Positions 1 to 12,738 are shown, counted from the stretch's first letter. The stretch: DNA of 64,000 nt from Chrysogorgia sp. JL179-B06 (GCA_035772405.1 JAYKKM010000124.1:1-64000); one strand, 5' to 3'. Made by a program: numbers and translations. The notes: generated by a model from the letters alone, not told the origin.

Positions 1-121
1 ATATGTTCAATCTTTACTGGTCTTTGTTGTAATAATATTTTTAGAAAAATCATTTATATATAAATTTTAAAATATCATTATAGTGAGAATATCTTTATTT
101 TTATCATCAAAAGAAATTATA

Positions 122-1045
122 TTATTCTCATCAAAAAAATATTTTAAAATATTTTTCTTCAAATACCTTATTTGATATATTTAAATAATCATGTGCAGAA
201 TCTCTTATTTTTTTAAGCGAGAAATTTGATTGCAATGCAGAAACCTTTATTTTTCTCATTACCCCAAAAATCATTTTATCTGTCACTTCTTCAAAATCAG
301 CATCATAATTTGCATTTTTGAGAATAGCTTTCACAAATTGCGCATGCTTAAAATCATCAATAATTGTATTGGGTTCTCGTTGTAAAGATCTTCTAATTTT
401 CTCATTTAAATTATTTTTCAAAGATATACCATTTTTAAAAAAAGAAAGTATATCAGTAAAGTATTTACCTCTTGTTCATTTTCTCATACCTGGGCGATCA
501 CCAGCTATATGTTTTGTGTATATAAGTTTCCAAAGTTCTTCATCATTTTTTACTAATTGAAAAACTACGCTAAACTCAGAATACTTCTTTTTTATTTCTT
601 CAATAAGTTCTTTTACTTTTTGAAAATTATCTTTTCTTCTTTTTCTTAATAACTTTTCATCTTCATCATCATCCATTATTAATGATTCTTGATTATTAAT
701 ATTATTGATTTTTTCTAATTCTAGAAGTTCAATATCATCTGAATTACATATGAATTTTAAACACATAGTTCTTCTATTACCCTCTGCTACAAAGAAAGAT
801 TTCTTTTCTTTTCCTTCAACTAAAATTATTGCTTCTCCAAGTGAATCAAAACCTATATTTAAAATAGACTCAAATAAATTTTTAAGATCAGCAAAATCTC
901 CTTCATTGGATAATAAATCTATCATAACTTCATTTTGAGTTTTATCTCCTGTGTCAGTTATTTTTTCTAGTAAATTATCATTCAAAGATGAAAGTGTATT
1001 ATACCTAGGATTATGCGAGGAAAGTTTTAAATCTTCTATTTTCAT
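122..1045 (-). CDS. ParB/sulfiredoxin-fold (Srx-like) protein
   Basis: The frame runs through two TGA codons read as Trp, giving about 307 residues from ATG at 1045 to TAA at 122-124. The N-terminus has the pattern of the ParB/Srx nuclease-like domain: a 'LSSHNPRY' motif near residue 10 and 'EGNRRTMCLK' near residue 88. The ParB family uses such a domain for DNA or nucleotide binding; relatives next to DNA methyltransferases are common in phage and restriction-type loci. The middle (about residues 110-150) is very acidic, then basic and lysine-rich. The gene lies directly downstream of the methyltransferase on the same strand, with a purine-rich AGAAGG just before the ATG, so the two probably form one operon. 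The last residues are uncertain, because an A7 run at 133-139 would change the C-terminus if one base were wrong. The family call is good; the role is inferred. Confidence 0.6.
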
Positions 1046-1099
1046 ACCTTCTACAGCATTTTTTCTATCATTGATATTTATAAATGTACAATATACCTT

Positions 1100-2322
1100 T
1101 TAATTTCCTATCCTTAAAAGCAAAACTTTTGTCTACAATGTTGTTGCTCTTCCTTTTCTTTTGTTTAACAAGTTTGTTGTTTTTTTGGTTTGCAGATATG
1201 ATTCATCTCAATATATTTCTACCAATTTAAAATTGACCATATCTTTTATATTGTCCCAAACTTCCTCAATGATATTTTTACCATAAACATCACCAATTAT
1301 TAAAGCTATGTGACCATTATCTTTTATTTTAAGAAAAACATTCTTCAGAAAAGAAAGAATAAAATCTATATACTCATTGAATTTTAGGTTGTCTGATAAT
1401 TTTATATTTTTTAGTTTTTTTCTTTCATATCCAAGGATTCAAAGTTTTAGCCAATTAGAATTAGTATAGTTTACGATACTTAAATATGGAGGAGATGTAA
1501 TAATCAAATTAACTGATTGATCAGGAATAGCATTATTTTTTTCCAATGCATCAATTTCAAAAACTTTAGAATTAAAATTCTTTTCAAATAAATTATCAAA
1601 TTTATGATTTATTCTATTTTTTACTAATTCGAAAATATTCTTTTTTGGTTTCAATAAATTAAGAATCTGTGAATACTTTTCAACATATCCCCGGAGACAT
1701 TGAAATTGTATTAGGCATAACCAAAGAAAAGTAATATAGATTCCCCCCATTTTTTCTCATTGGCCCATGCATTAGACCCACTATAAAACCAAATAATAAA
1801 TTGTCTACTTGATTAAATCTTCTTCAATTTTTACCATAATTTTCTCTTAAAAAAATTAGTTGCTTTAATATTTTGGGAGAATAATATATTCTTAGTTCTC
1901 TATATTTTGCCTTTCTATAATCATTTTCATGTATTTTTATCCATTCTAAAAATTCTTTTTGCAAATTATTTATTTTAAAGAATAATTCTTTTATATTTGA
2001 CCTTGCAATTTTTGACCTGGATAATACAATGGCATATGGATTAAGATCTGACCCAATAAAATTTCTCTGCATCTCTCTTGCTTTTAACGCCGTAGTGCCC
2101 CTGCCTGAAAATGGATCATATATTAAATCACCTTTTTTTGTCAACTTTTCTATAAAGTATTTTGGCATAGCTGGTGAAAACATTGCCAAATAGGAAGATA
2201 TTGAATGCATAGGTGATGAAGACTTATCACCACTTCTACTTCAATTTATTTTTCTTTCTTCATAATTTGGGAAATTAGATAAATTAAATTCATAATTTTC
2301 AAAATTAAATACTTTAGCCATA
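1100..2322 (-). pseudogene. DNA amino-methyltransferase (SPPY type), one frameshift
   Basis: From ATG at 2322 the frame encodes a SAM-dependent DNA methyltransferase of the N4-cytosine/N6-adenine class. The SAM-binding motif 'DPFSGRGTT' appears near residue 70 and the catalytic motif 'ITSPPYL' in the C-terminal half, so the order is motif I before motif IV. The frame is broken once, at the CCCCGG run near 1690-1695: one base too many or too few separates 'MPNTISMSPG' from 'YVEKYSQILN', which clearly belong together. The end is also ambiguous: a TAG at 1133-1135 precedes a plausible continuation ('TKVLLLRIGN') that stops at 1100. Several TGA codons serve as Trp. The ParB-like gene follows closely. 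Either this is a recent pseudogene or the single-base break is a sequencing error; all else looks intact. Confidence 0.65.
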
Positions 2323-2669
2323 TATTAATTTTACCTTGTTTTATTATTTCTCTACTTTATATTTACTACAAATTTGATAAATTTAAAAGGGAGCAATTGT
2401 ATAACGGGTTGAAATTCATTTTACATTGTTTTTGGTAATACTCCCCATAAATAAACAAAAATAAGTCTAAGGACTTAATATTTGAAAAAGACTTAGAAAG
2501 TAATATTCAACTCATTGATAAGACAGAATCCTTTAAGAAAGGTATTGTTAGATTTGCAAGAGATAAATAAAACTTTATGAAAAAAATAAAAGGGAAACTG
2601 AATGAGAACAAGAGATTTAAATTTTAATTATGACACGGAAAATTCGATAACTATTTATAATGCTCAAAA
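2323..2669. other. intergenic, one short frame remnant
   Basis: No complete gene is visible. On the plus strand about 2455-2569 reads as a ~38-codon fragment rich in Lys, Asp and Glu that ends in TAA and has no start codon; it may be the tail of a lost gene. The minus-strand promoter of the methyltransferase should lie just above 2322. Confidence 0.3.
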
Positions 2670-3293
2670 TTATCATAAAGTAGATCTATATTTTGATATT
2701 GGATTTAAAAAGTCTTTATATCAAACTAATTTATCTTTTGAATTATCAATTATTTTTCTTGCACTAATTTTATCTTCATTTGAATAATAAACAAATATTA
2801 ATTTTTTGGATTTTGCAGATGCAATCTCTATTAATGATTCATCAAAATGGGGATTAATTCCATACATCACTAAAACATCACATTCTAAAATAGATTCACG
2901 ATATGATGAATAGTCTTTGGAATTAAACTTTTTTGGGCTTTCAATTTTAAAACCTAAATCTTTATTAATCTTATTATCTTTATTGTATTCTTCTAAGTGC
3001 TTTTTTTCTTCATCTGATCCCGGATAGTTCTTAAAATAATCCAAATTTTTATTCATTTGTGAAATACCATATTTGTTTGAAAGATGGACATGTTGTAATT
3101 TTTGGAAAAAAATATGTCAATTTTCAGTTCAGTTATCCACATACATTCCATTTTTAATATTTTTTGATATCACTTTTTCCTACATTCCGTCGTCTTCATA
3201 AAAGGAGATATGAAGAAAATTAACAAAAGATCTATTTATTTGTTCTGGAAATACATAATTTAAAGTATTTTTATATTCAAAAAAATTAATCAT
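2670..3293 (-). pseudogene. hypothetical protein, interrupted by one amber codon
   Basis: A frame of 208 codons runs from ATG at 3293 to TAA at 2670-2672, using TGA as Trp and broken only by TAG at 3180-3182 (codon 38). The amino-acid composition is normal on both sides of the amber codon, so one substitution or sequencing error probably accounts for the break. The C-terminal half has a predicted alternating beta/alpha pattern: a 'SSYRESILECDVLVMYG' stretch, then 'ESLIEIASAKSKKLIFVYYS'. This is reminiscent of deoxyribosyltransferase- or TIR-like small Rossmannoid domains, but I do not recognise the family and assign no function. The shorter frame starting at 3056 is the same protein begun at an internal ATG. 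It is on the same strand as the methyltransferase but about 350 bases away, so a shared operon is unlikely. Confidence 0.4.
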
Positions 3294-4480
3294 AATTATT
3301 AATTTTGTTGACATTACTTCACTAAAAATCTTAAATTCTTCTATTAATACAAGTATTTAAAATTAGATTTTATTATGTCTTGCAATCTATAATGGAAAAT
3401 CTTTAACACTTATTATAATAGAATTAACCAATCATATAGAATAATTAAATGTAACAGCATAAAGCTCATCAAATTGTAATTTTTTTTTCCTTGCAGTTTA
3501 TTTCATTGAAGTCTTTTTACATAAATATTAATAAAGTGATTTATATATAAACAAAATCCCCTACACTTTTTTTTCATTTGAATCATCAAGTAAATTATTT
3601 TTGTCATAAAGATATTCATTTAAATCAACGACAGTATTATGTCAAAAGGCTTATCATTATATTCCATTCCCAAAGAAGAATTAAACTTTTTTCATATTAG
3701 TATCTATAGAATAAACTAATATGAATTAGTTAAATATAAGAAAACTAGATTATCTTCCTATGTAATATATTGGTTTAATATTACTTGTTGTTTATAAAAA
3801 TGTATATAGGACTATAAAGTGATACCCAGTTTGATAAATTCCAATATGCTTAATGCTAAAATTCAATTAGCCTTCATTAATAACGTATTAATAAAATAAA
3901 AAGTTTCAGTAATAAAATAACTAGCTAAACTAATAATTCTTATTTAATGTAAAGATTCCTAATTTCATAGACCATTAACTGGGTTCAACTTTTTCTTCAG
4001 GCTTATATGTTACTTTGGACTTTCTTGTTAATAACTACTGGTTCACTAGCATCAGCTTTTATATAATTTTAAAAATTTTTAAATTAGAAATTATATAAAC
4101 TGTATAGTAAATATTTTTTATTTTATGAAATCCCAGGGTACTTTTTCTAAAAAGAGTTTTGAAGTTTAGAGAGCTTTTCAAGCGCCCTATTTATTTATTC
4201 CTAATGAGAAATTCCCCCAAGTTTATTGCTAACAACTCTTAAATAACCTCAAAAATGATTTTTGGACATTGATTCAATATATGCAAACACCTTTAATTCA
4301 TTAATAATAGGAAATAATGCAAAAATAATATTGGATATTAATAAAAAAACATATAGATGTTACATATTTAAAGAAACCATTTGATTAAACCACAAATTCA
4401 AAAAGAATTTCTTTTGCAGAAAAAATATGATTTACTGATAAAAAATGGTAGGGCTTACAAAAAAATATATTAAAATTTAT
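3294..4480. other. gene-poor A+T-rich stretch
   Basis: No frame longer than a few dozen codons and no recognised domain is visible on either strand. It separates the left-hand minus-strand genes from the amplified locus. It is probably decayed sequence, but nothing in it can be named. Confidence 0.4.
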
Positions 4481-5046
4481 TTAAAAATGAATTTAAATGA
4501 TATAGAAATTATAATATATCTCACTTTAAAGATAATACTAAATCATAATTCAAGCCATCAATTACAAAAATAATCGAAATCAACTTGAAAAAGAAAGATT
4601 TTTATTAAAAAAAGAGGGACAATATTTTTCAACAAATAAAGTACTGACAATTTCTAAATATGGTGAAATTACATATAAAACTTTTGAAAATTTAAAACAA
4701 AATAATGTTGTAATTAATGATAAAAATGCCCAAAAACCGTTGGTTGAACTTATTTGTATATTATTTTATTCCTGAATCAAGCTTCAAAACTAAAAATGAA
4801 AAAATATAAACAAGAAAACATTAAATTAAGAACTACTAAAAATCTCAAAAATGAAGCAATTGATTTAATAAAGATATGTATAATGAATCTTTTGTGAAAG
4901 GAATATTAGATGATATATTAGAAATAACTAAAAAAATGACTGCTTTTTCATATTGACAAAATGATGTCGAGTCAAATTGGGAGTTTTACTATTCATTATT
5001 TGCAGTGGGCAATATAATTATAAATTCTTTAGACGAAATAGAATAA
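4481..5046 (+). pseudogene. C-terminal remnant of R-type gene (copy A)
   Basis: This stretch matches, with many indels and stops, the conserved C-terminal ~150-residue block found at 18370-18775, 28100-28546, 41340-41731 and 51650-52100. Recognisable pieces are 'TFENLKQNNVVINDKNA' and the 'ITKKM' segment. The surface-protein-like N-terminal half of the other copies is absent or unrecognisable here. It marks the left edge of the amplified locus, because the next element is again the DUF2075 gene. Confidence 0.5.
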
Positions 5047-5261
5047 TTTATATATAAACATGCAAAACTACTTAAACAATTGTTGCACATATTCTTATTA
5101 AAATTATGATATTTAAAAACAAATTCCTTTTTTCTTTTGTTAATATTAATTGGAACATACACAAAAGGGTTTTCTTTAACATTAAAAAAATTATGTTAAA
5201 TTATTTTCTTACAACAAAATCGCTTTAACTTGTTTCACATGAATTGTAAGCGATACTGGGA

Positions 5262-7240
5262 AGTATGATAATATATGAAGCAGATATTCAATATTTCAAA
5301 AACATATGTCTTAAGCCAAAAAAAATTAAGAGCTGAGATCGGCTGCCACAACTTTATATCCAATAAATTTGGAATAAAAGTTGGAAAAAGCGAGCAAAGA
5401 TCATGAACCTCATTCACTTCCTAAAGTAGCGGAGTTCATGGATAAAATTGCGGGTGATAAACGTAAAATTCTAAATGAGTTTAATTATACCTACTTCAAT
5501 AGAAAAAGAATTGATTTTATAGTTTTAGGTAAAAATAGAAATAAAAAACCTTCAGCCTGAATACTTGAACTTAAGCAATGAAGTAATTAAACAGAAAAAG
5601 CATGAAAAGAATTTAGGATTGGCAAGTAATATAGATTCTCATCCATCAGACACAAGCTAATGATTACAAAGATAGATTAAATCATGAAATAGGGTTTAAT
5701 TAAAAGTGTTGATATTAAATCAGGAGCATTTTCTATTTAATTTAAAAACTAAAGAATTCCTCCCTTCATATTCCAATTCCTTATAAAGATGCCCTGGAGA
5801 AGAGCAACTCTGTAATAGCTTTTTAGATAAAAGAGGAACTGGTCTTTAAAAATCGAAGAACTTACTTACAGATTAAAGATGGGCAATCTGCGCTTAAAAT
5901 TTGTTTTAAAATCAGCAAAGTGATCTCCTTCTAAGCATTTGAAAGAAAGAGTAGAAAGAGTGAAGTTAAAAACCTGAAATTACTTGGAAGTCAAAAAAAA
6001 ATCTTTAATAAAATTCAGAGATTCATTCAATCATATAACAAGGAAAATAAGGATGACTTTTTATCATTTCTGGAGATTCCAGGTTCATTGGAAAAAACTC
6101 ATTGTTGCTTTTAAATTATTGATGTTAATGATAAAAGATTTAAATCTTAATATTCAATTAATGGTCCCTGGACAAGAACTACCGCGAAGCTATTAGGCAT
6201 GGTCTTAAAGAAAGTGTCTTAACAGGAGGAATTTCTGGTTCAAATGTATGAAAAAGAAAATGAATCAGCATTTATTGATGAGGCTCATAAAGCAATTGGA
6301 AAGGGATACTGGGTAAAATTAACTTCCAAAGAATGTACAAACAATTAAGATTTGTAATTATATTTATAGAATAAGGAACCAAGTTATTAATAAAAGGGAA
6401 TGAAAAAAGAAGACATTATAAAAAGTGCTATAGCAACATAAGCACAATGTTTATTCAATATAATATAGAAGAGAAATTTTAGAAAATGCCAGAGAAAGGG
6501 TTTTACTTGATTGAATTGACCATGTTATATATCGTAATGAAACAATTAATATTGGTTTTTAAAATACAACCATGCAAAATATGTTAAATAAATAGTTTAA
6601 AATACAAGCTTTATGGATATAATGATGTAAATAACATTTGCTAAAACATTACTTTGAATAATCATCAAGAAAATAATAGTACTAGATTTGTATCATTTTG
6701 ACATAAACCTTTTTATATAGGGACCAGCCGATAAAAACGGTAACATTCCCTTCCATATTAAATATAGGTAATTATAATTTTTCCTAGAATCCCAATGAAA
6801 GAATGATGAATGTAACCAAATTATTGCTGATAAGAATACCATTTAATATTGAAATAAAAAGAATATGCAAATGTTCGCAAGATGTTTTTATTAACAGGAA
6901 CCCCCTAAGCCAGAATATATAGCTTATTTTGATCATATCCAAGGATATGAATTTGATAATATTTGTGTATTACATCCCAAAAGTACTTAACTTTTTGAAA
7001 ATACTGAACTTTGTTTTTCATCGCCAGGAACTTGCAAAAGAAGTTAAAAGGTCACAAACCTGAGCACCACACTCAAAATCAAAAGAATGTGATTAACAAA
7101 GATCATTTATAAATTGAATAAAAAATTCTTTTTAAATAGATTAAAAGTAGATGTTGACTAGAGGAACAAAGTCTACACATGAGTTTATTGCTGAGAATAA
7201 AGCTCTAAATATTTATTTACTTAATGCCATATAATTAAAA
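5262..7240 (+). pseudogene. DUF2075-type nuclease-helicase, copy A, multiply frameshifted
   Basis: Pieces in all three frames match the other copies at 18996, 28767, 41953 and 52321. This copy is informative despite its indels. It alone keeps the frame across the nuclease-like motif ('IDFIVLGKN...WILELKQWS' near 5507-5585, a D...ExK pattern), and it alone keeps the Walker B glutamate as 'IDEAHKAIG' (near 6270-6300); the other four copies have DKAH. Its Walker A motif is unreadable. The C-terminal 'LTRGTKS' motif of superfamily 1-like DUF2075 proteins is present near 7150. The indel density is far higher than in the right-hand copies and may partly be sequencing error. Confidence 0.6.
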
Positions 7241-7999
7241 AATTTTATAAATATCTACTTCTTCACTTTTGTTCTTAATATAAGAAGCTGTAGTTTCAAT
7301 ATTAGAGTGGCCCATTGATAAAGAAATGTCATAAATAAAAGCACCCGTTGGAAATAACATTACTTTGCATAAACCCCTGCCCTAAACATATGAGGAGTGT
7401 TTTTTTTTATTTAAAGGCAAGGTTCAAAATTCTTTTATATAAATTGCGATATTGAAAATTAAATGAGTCTGCCCTTGATTTTTTCAGTATAACTTGTAAG
7501 TTCAGAGCAAAGTCAATTTGACATCTTTAACAATTTATTGCTTTCTTGCCCTTACCATTTATTTTAAAATTATGGTTGCAATAAATGTCAGCTCCTTTAA
7601 TACGTAAAAGCTCTTCGGATCGAATTTCCAGTTTCAAATAATAAACTTATTATTAATCGCATCTGAAGTCTTTTTTAACAATTTTGGGGTTAACCTTTTT
7701 AAGAAGATTGTTGATATTCTTGAAAGGTGCTATAGTCTTTACCTTTATCTTCCCTTTATAGGAAGGGTGAGTTCGTGTTTTCTATCATCTTTAAGAAATT
7801 CATATTAGCTTTTAATAGGCAGAGACAATAAATTGGCATTGGATTATTAGAATAATCAGGAAGTGATGTGTATAACTTTCTGTAATCTAAGTCATAATAT
7901 TCAAGTTTCATGGCATATTTGTTGTATGTAATTATTAGAGTTTTTGAGCAAAATCCTTTGAATTTTTTTAAATAATCTGGGATTATTTCATACAAAAGA
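7236..7999 (-). pseudogene. tyrosine recombinase, copy A, frameshifted
   Basis: This is the reverse-strand counterpart of the intact recombinase at 54213-54944, in the same position between the DUF2075 gene and the invertible-type element. The N-terminal part is recognisable ('NKYAMKLEYYDLDYRKLYTSLPDYSNNPM'-like segment, 7840-7930), and so are the C-terminal 'MGHSNIETTASY' region (about 7250-7320) and the HMFR region. Multiple indels break the frame, so no full product can be made. Confidence 0.6.
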
Positions 8000-8017
8000 A
8001 TGATAAAAAAAATGAGC

Positions 8018-8129
8018 ATAACCTTTGGTTTCGGTCCCATTATACACATCTTTCCAAGGAAAATTATACTACTTATTACTACCTTAAATGGTATTAATTG
8101 TTAATATTTATGTAGTAAACAAAGGTTAT
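8018..8129. promoter_or_regulatory. invertible-type start/promoter element, copy A (imperfect)
   Basis: The left arm reads ATAACCTTTGGTTT and the right arm (8117-8129) AAACAAAGGTTAT. One extra G in the left arm makes the pair imperfect, unlike the perfect 13-bp arms in copies B-G. The enclosed segment keeps TATAAT on the minus strand and an ATG for the MGxKTKV-like peptide. The spacing and flanks match the other copies. Confidence 0.55.
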
Positions 8130-8748
8130 ATGGCATTTTTGAAGCTTTTGCAGGAATTGGAGCACAAAATAAAGCCATTAAAAATATTGGAGAGTTATAC
8201 TAATTCAGCATTTAAAATTGTTAAAACTAGTGGAATGAGAAGCAAGAGCTAGAATGGCATGCTCACCAAATTCATGAAGATGTAACATAAAGGGATATAA
8301 AAAAAATGGATAACTAACTTTAAATCAAGAATCTTTTTCATTAGATTCTTAGAAAACCTTCTAAAAATTTGAAGAAAACCCTCCCATTTAATAGCAACCA
8401 ATATAGTTTCCTCAATAATTTATCCAGACATTCGGAATGCAAAGCGGTAAGGATAATAAAAAATATGGATCTTAAAACACGTTCTTTTCGCCAGGTCAAG
8501 GCCTTTGCCAGTAGCTAACATGGGAAGCAGGTAAAGAAATATAACAAGAATTCAAATTCTACATCTCATTTAGTTTGAGAAATATACCCAATATTAAATA
8601 GATGATGTTAGATCGAAAAAAAATAAAACTACCCAAATAACTACGAATGGAAAACGTAAAACATTTAATTGGTGTTAACCCACACAAAGGATTACATTAA
8701 ATGAAAGAATGTCCTCAAAAAATATGGATATAATTGTAGATATAAAAA
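8130..8748 (+). pseudogene. truncated C5-cytosine methyltransferase, copy A
   Basis: The 'FEAFAGIGAQ' opening, a degraded PCQ region and the 'LLMENVKN'-like segment can be followed with several indels. The copy ends at the junction just before motif VIII, like copies B-F, so it lacks the target-recognition domain and the C-terminal motifs present in the intact gene at 55079-56311. Confidence 0.55.
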
Positions 8749-8950
8749 ATTAGGGCAGAAGGTAAATGGTTTTAAAATGAAAAAAACATTTATTAAAAAT
8801 CCACTGATAAATAAAAAACATTAAAAATCATTAAGAGATAATAAAAAAAGATAAATGATTACAAAAGTTGTAGCTAGAAATAACAGTAATAAGTGATTTT
8901 ACGATTGGAAAATAAATCCTTATGAATTAAAAAAATGGAAAGGGAGAGCA

Positions 8951-10883
8951 ATGAAAAAAAATTAACAAATGGATCGTTTTTACTTTAACACTTATAACTA
9001 GTAACAATTTTACCCTATTTAACTATTAATGCAAAGGCAACAGCTAATATTTCAAGAGCAAAAACATGAACAGAAAATTCAGGAAATATAAGTAATGGTG
9101 GTACTGGTTTTATGTTTGAAGATAGAAGGGGCAATTTATGATCAGCTGGATATGGCACTCCACTTCAAAGATATGACTATGGTACTAGCAGGTGAGAGAC
9201 AAGTGAAGCAATTAGCGGAAATCTAAAAGATGGTGCTAGTGGTTTTATGTTTGAAGACAGCAAACACAATTTATGATCAGCTGGAAATGGCACTCCACTT
9301 CAAAGATATGACTATGGTACTAACAGATGAGACTCAAGTTTTCCAGTTCGAGGAAATCTAAGTAATGGTTATCGTGGTTTTATGTTTGAGGATAGCAAAC
9401 ACAATTTATGATCAGCTGGAGCTTTCACTCCTCTTCAAAGATATGACTATGGTACTAGCAGGTGAGAGACAAGTGAAGCAATTAGCGGAAATCTAGGTAA
9501 TGGTAATGGTGGTTTTATGTTTGAGGATAGCAAACACAATTTATGATCAGCTGGATATGGCACTCCACTTCAAAGATATGACTATGGTACTAGCAGGTGA
9601 AAAACAGATGTAGATAATGCAATTAAAGGAAATCTAGGTAATGGTAATGGTGGTTTTATGTTTGAGGATAGCAAACACAATTTATGATCAGCTGGATATG
9701 GCACTCCACTTCAAAGATATGACTATGGTACTAGCAGGTGAGAGACAAGTGAAGCAATTAGCGGAAATCTAAAAGATGGTGCTAGTGGTTTTATGTTTGA
9801 AGACAGCAAACACAATTTATGATCAGCTGGAAATGGCACTCCACTTCAAAAATATGATTATGGTACTAGCAGGTGAAAAACAGATGTAGATAATGCAATT
9901 AAAGGAAATCTAAGAGATGGTTTGGGTGGTTTTATGTTTGAAGATAAGAGGAGCAATTTATGATCAGCTGGAAATGGCACTCCACTTCAAAAATATGACC
10001 ATGGTACTAACAGATGAGACTCAAGTCCTCCAGTTAGAGGAAATATAAGAGATGGTTTGGGTGGTTTTATGTTTGAGGATAGCAAGGACTATTTATGATC
10101 AGTTGGATTTGCCTCTAAAGGATTTGACACTAAACTTCAAGTAATGTATAGTGACAAAGATGTAGCTAGTGTTATAGCCTTAATTCAAGCAAATAGCGGA
10201 ATGGCTAAAATTGCTACTAGTGAAATTGTACCAATACTTACAAGATCCAAACACCACAATTTGATGTTGCTGCTTTAAGCTCATTAGGAACTGGCAGAAC
10301 TTTTCCAACTAACATTAGAGAAACACAGCTGAACCCTAACTTATGCTCAATAGGGGCATTACAAGTGATGGAGATTTAACGGTTTGCTGTAAAAATTGCT
10401 AAGGGAAGAGCAACGGCTTTTGGCAAGTTTAACTGTAGCTGAGAGTGGCATAAATTCTGGCCCAAGGGTAAAAAAAGAAGTAAACAAATTCAAAAACTTT
10501 AATTCAACTGATACTCTTCCACTCTGGTAGCAGCCCTTTTACCTTTAAATAGCAGAAAAATGTTAATACACAATTTGAGGCCAATAACTGGTTATAAAGT
10601 CCCTATTCCTAACTGATGGTTTTAGCATCTCTAGGGTAATTGTTGAAAACAGTTTTAGATCCTAAAACAAAAAAAGCAGTCTATACATATAAATATACAG
10701 TGATAACTACTAGTAACACGTGCAAACAGAGGATATTGTTGTTACCTTTGGTGTCTCAAAAGATGATGGTTTATCCAGAGAAGTGATAATAGGCATTACA
10801 ATCGGTTCTATTCTTGGGGTGGGTATATTAGGATTTTTCTAATATACCAGCTTTTTTAAAAAGATAAAAAAATAAAACATTAA
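8951..10883 (+). pseudogene. surface protein S1: 8-blade repeat protein with C-terminal anchor, frameshifted
   Basis: The gene follows a GGGAGAG ribosome site. It starts with the degraded family signal peptide, continues as eight 'FMFED..GNLWSAG..TPLQ.YDY' repeats (about 9085-10150, ~44 residues each), then the terminal beta-domain and a C-terminal membrane segment plus basic tail (about 10770-10883). It has none of the 209-residue repeats. Its closest relative is S4 (32253-34148), which occupies the same place in the second copy of the ~23-kb block. Blades are mostly in frame with TGA as Trp; the part after about 10240 has many single-base indels absent from S4. Probable role: surface-exposed adhesin or decoy antigen (inferred). 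Confidence 0.65.
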
Positions 10884-11699
10884 TAATTTTTAAAAAATAT
10901 GCAAACAAAATAAAATTTGCATTATTGTTAATTAAAAAGAGTATTTTTAAACACTAGTTGTATAGAGGTATTTCTAAACCATTTATTCATTTATTGTTTT
11001 TATATTAAAAAAATATAACATGCATAGTTGAAAAGGAATCCATTTTGAGGAGTTACTTTTTTAGTATAAAAAACCACTTCATTATTAATGCCAATCCTAA
11101 TTACTCCTGTAGGTGTGGCTAATTTCTATTCACATCTTAGACTTGATCCTTGTTATTACATTCAACAACGTTTGGCATTAATCCGCCCCTTTGTAAAAAC
11201 TAAGTTTTATTTATATAAAAAAACCTAACTAAAATATTTGACTAAAAATTGAGGTGAGGATTGATTGTATAAATATTGATATTTAAGATTAATGTTTAGT
11301 GAGGCAGTTATGCTCCATGCATAGCGTAAATTTTATGATGCTTTAACAAGAATATGATGATTTTATCTAAATAAGTAATTTTTAGTGATTTTTCACCTTC
11401 ATTAAAAAGGGTGTGCAATTCAATATGAAATCAGTATCAATAAAACATAAAAAAGATTAAGGCAGAAGGTAAATGGTTTTAAAATGTAAAAAACATATAA
11501 AATATAATGATAATGATAATAAATAAAAGATCAAATGATTACAAAAATTTATCTATAAATAACAATAATAAGCGATATTTAGAGTTTAAGGTTAGGGCAA
11601 TGAAATCCTTATAAATTAAGAATCCAAAAATTGATGGCATGAGCGCTGTAAAAAAACAAAAGAGCATATACCATGATGGCTTTTATTAAAAAAAATTGA

Positions 11700-12430
11700 A
11701 CAGGAGAGCAATAAAAAGAAAATTAGTAAATAATTCGTTTTTTATTTTAATACTTATATCTAGTACATTTTTACCTTATTTAACTAATAATGTTAAGCCA
11801 AACAACTAATATTCCATGAAGTAAAAAAATGAACGGAAGATTCAGTCAGGAATCTAAAGGATGGTTTTTCATAGGTTTTATGTTTGAAAGATAGCAGGGG
11901 AATTTAATATAAGCTAGAAATGGCACGCATCTTCCAAAAATCTGTAATGATAAAAATAAAGACAATGGTCGTTAGTGTTAGAACTACAATTAAAGCAATT
12001 GTTGGAATGACTAAAATTACTGATCATGAAATTATACCAATCCCCGCAGGTTCAAACGCAACCCTTAATGTCATTGCTTTTAAAAAACCCAACGGTGGAT
12101 ATGACCGAACCCTTCCTACTAACTACCCAGAGATACAACCTTAACTTATTCTCATGGTGGTCTCACCTATTCACGCTAGTGATGGTGATTTTAAAAGCAA
12201 ACAACAACCCATTACTAAGAATGACACAACTGCTTCTACAATTTTTAACATAGATAGTTAGTGGCCGGATCTTGCCAAAGGCTAAGACCTAAAGTACAAA
12301 GGAAGCAAACTAATTGTGAAAACTGTAATCACCACTGATGGTGTTAATTCTAGAATAACCCATTTATTTTTTAAAATATAAAAATGTGGTAAAACACAAT
12401 TTGAGGCAGGGACAATAAAGAATTTAATAT
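11700..12430 (+). pseudogene. R-type short surface relative, copy B
   Basis: A degraded family leader is followed by a single blade repeat (near 11870-11930) and then the R-specific block ('TTIKAIVGMTKITDHEIIPIPAG', about 11975-12050). Frames are broken repeatedly, and even the usual ATG is ATA here. The C-terminal block is cut and joined to integrase sequence near 12555, as in copy E. Confidence 0.5.
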
Positions 12431-12555
12431 AAAATAAGTGAATTTGAAAATCAATATGGTAAAACTAGGTATGAAACGTTTGAAAATTTTAAAATTAAAT
12501 AATGTTTAAATTAAGGATAAAAATGCCTATAACTTTTAATAGCAAGACAAAAATT

Positions 12556-12727
12556 TTACATTGGATTAATAGAAATAATCATAGAAGTGATGTGTATAAC
12601 TTTCTGTAATCTAAAGTCATAATATTCAAGTTTCATGGCTTATTTGTTGTAGGTAATAATAGTTTTTGACAAAAATCCTTTGATTTTTTGTAAAGAATCT
12701 GGATATTTCATACAAAAGAATGATAAA
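12556..12727 (-). pseudogene. 5' fragment of tyrosine recombinase, copy B
   Basis: Only the N-terminal part of the recombinase remains; the region encoding all catalytic residues and the entire DUF2075 gene are missing. Copy E (35600-35834) has the same deletion, so it predates duplication of the ~23-kb block. Confidence 0.55.
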
Positions 12728-12738
12728 AAAAATAACAG

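Noticed and set aside
318..938. Plus-strand frames at 318-560 and 705-938
   Set aside because: Antisense to the ParB-like gene, which has recognisable motifs on the other strand.
2602..2787. Plus-strand 61-codon frame
   Set aside because: Overlaps the end of the better supported minus-strand frame 2670-3293 and has no recognisable content.
5262..8748. DUF2075/recombinase cassette as an insertion sequence or integrative element
   Set aside because: No terminal repeats or target-site duplication are visible, and the recombinase sits next to inverted repeats that it most likely flips; amplification appears to be by tandem duplication.
9085..10150. CRISPR-like array (regular ~130-base repeats)
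   Set aside because: The period is a protein repeat (44 codons) with coding-type variation; there are no short identical repeats with unique spacers.
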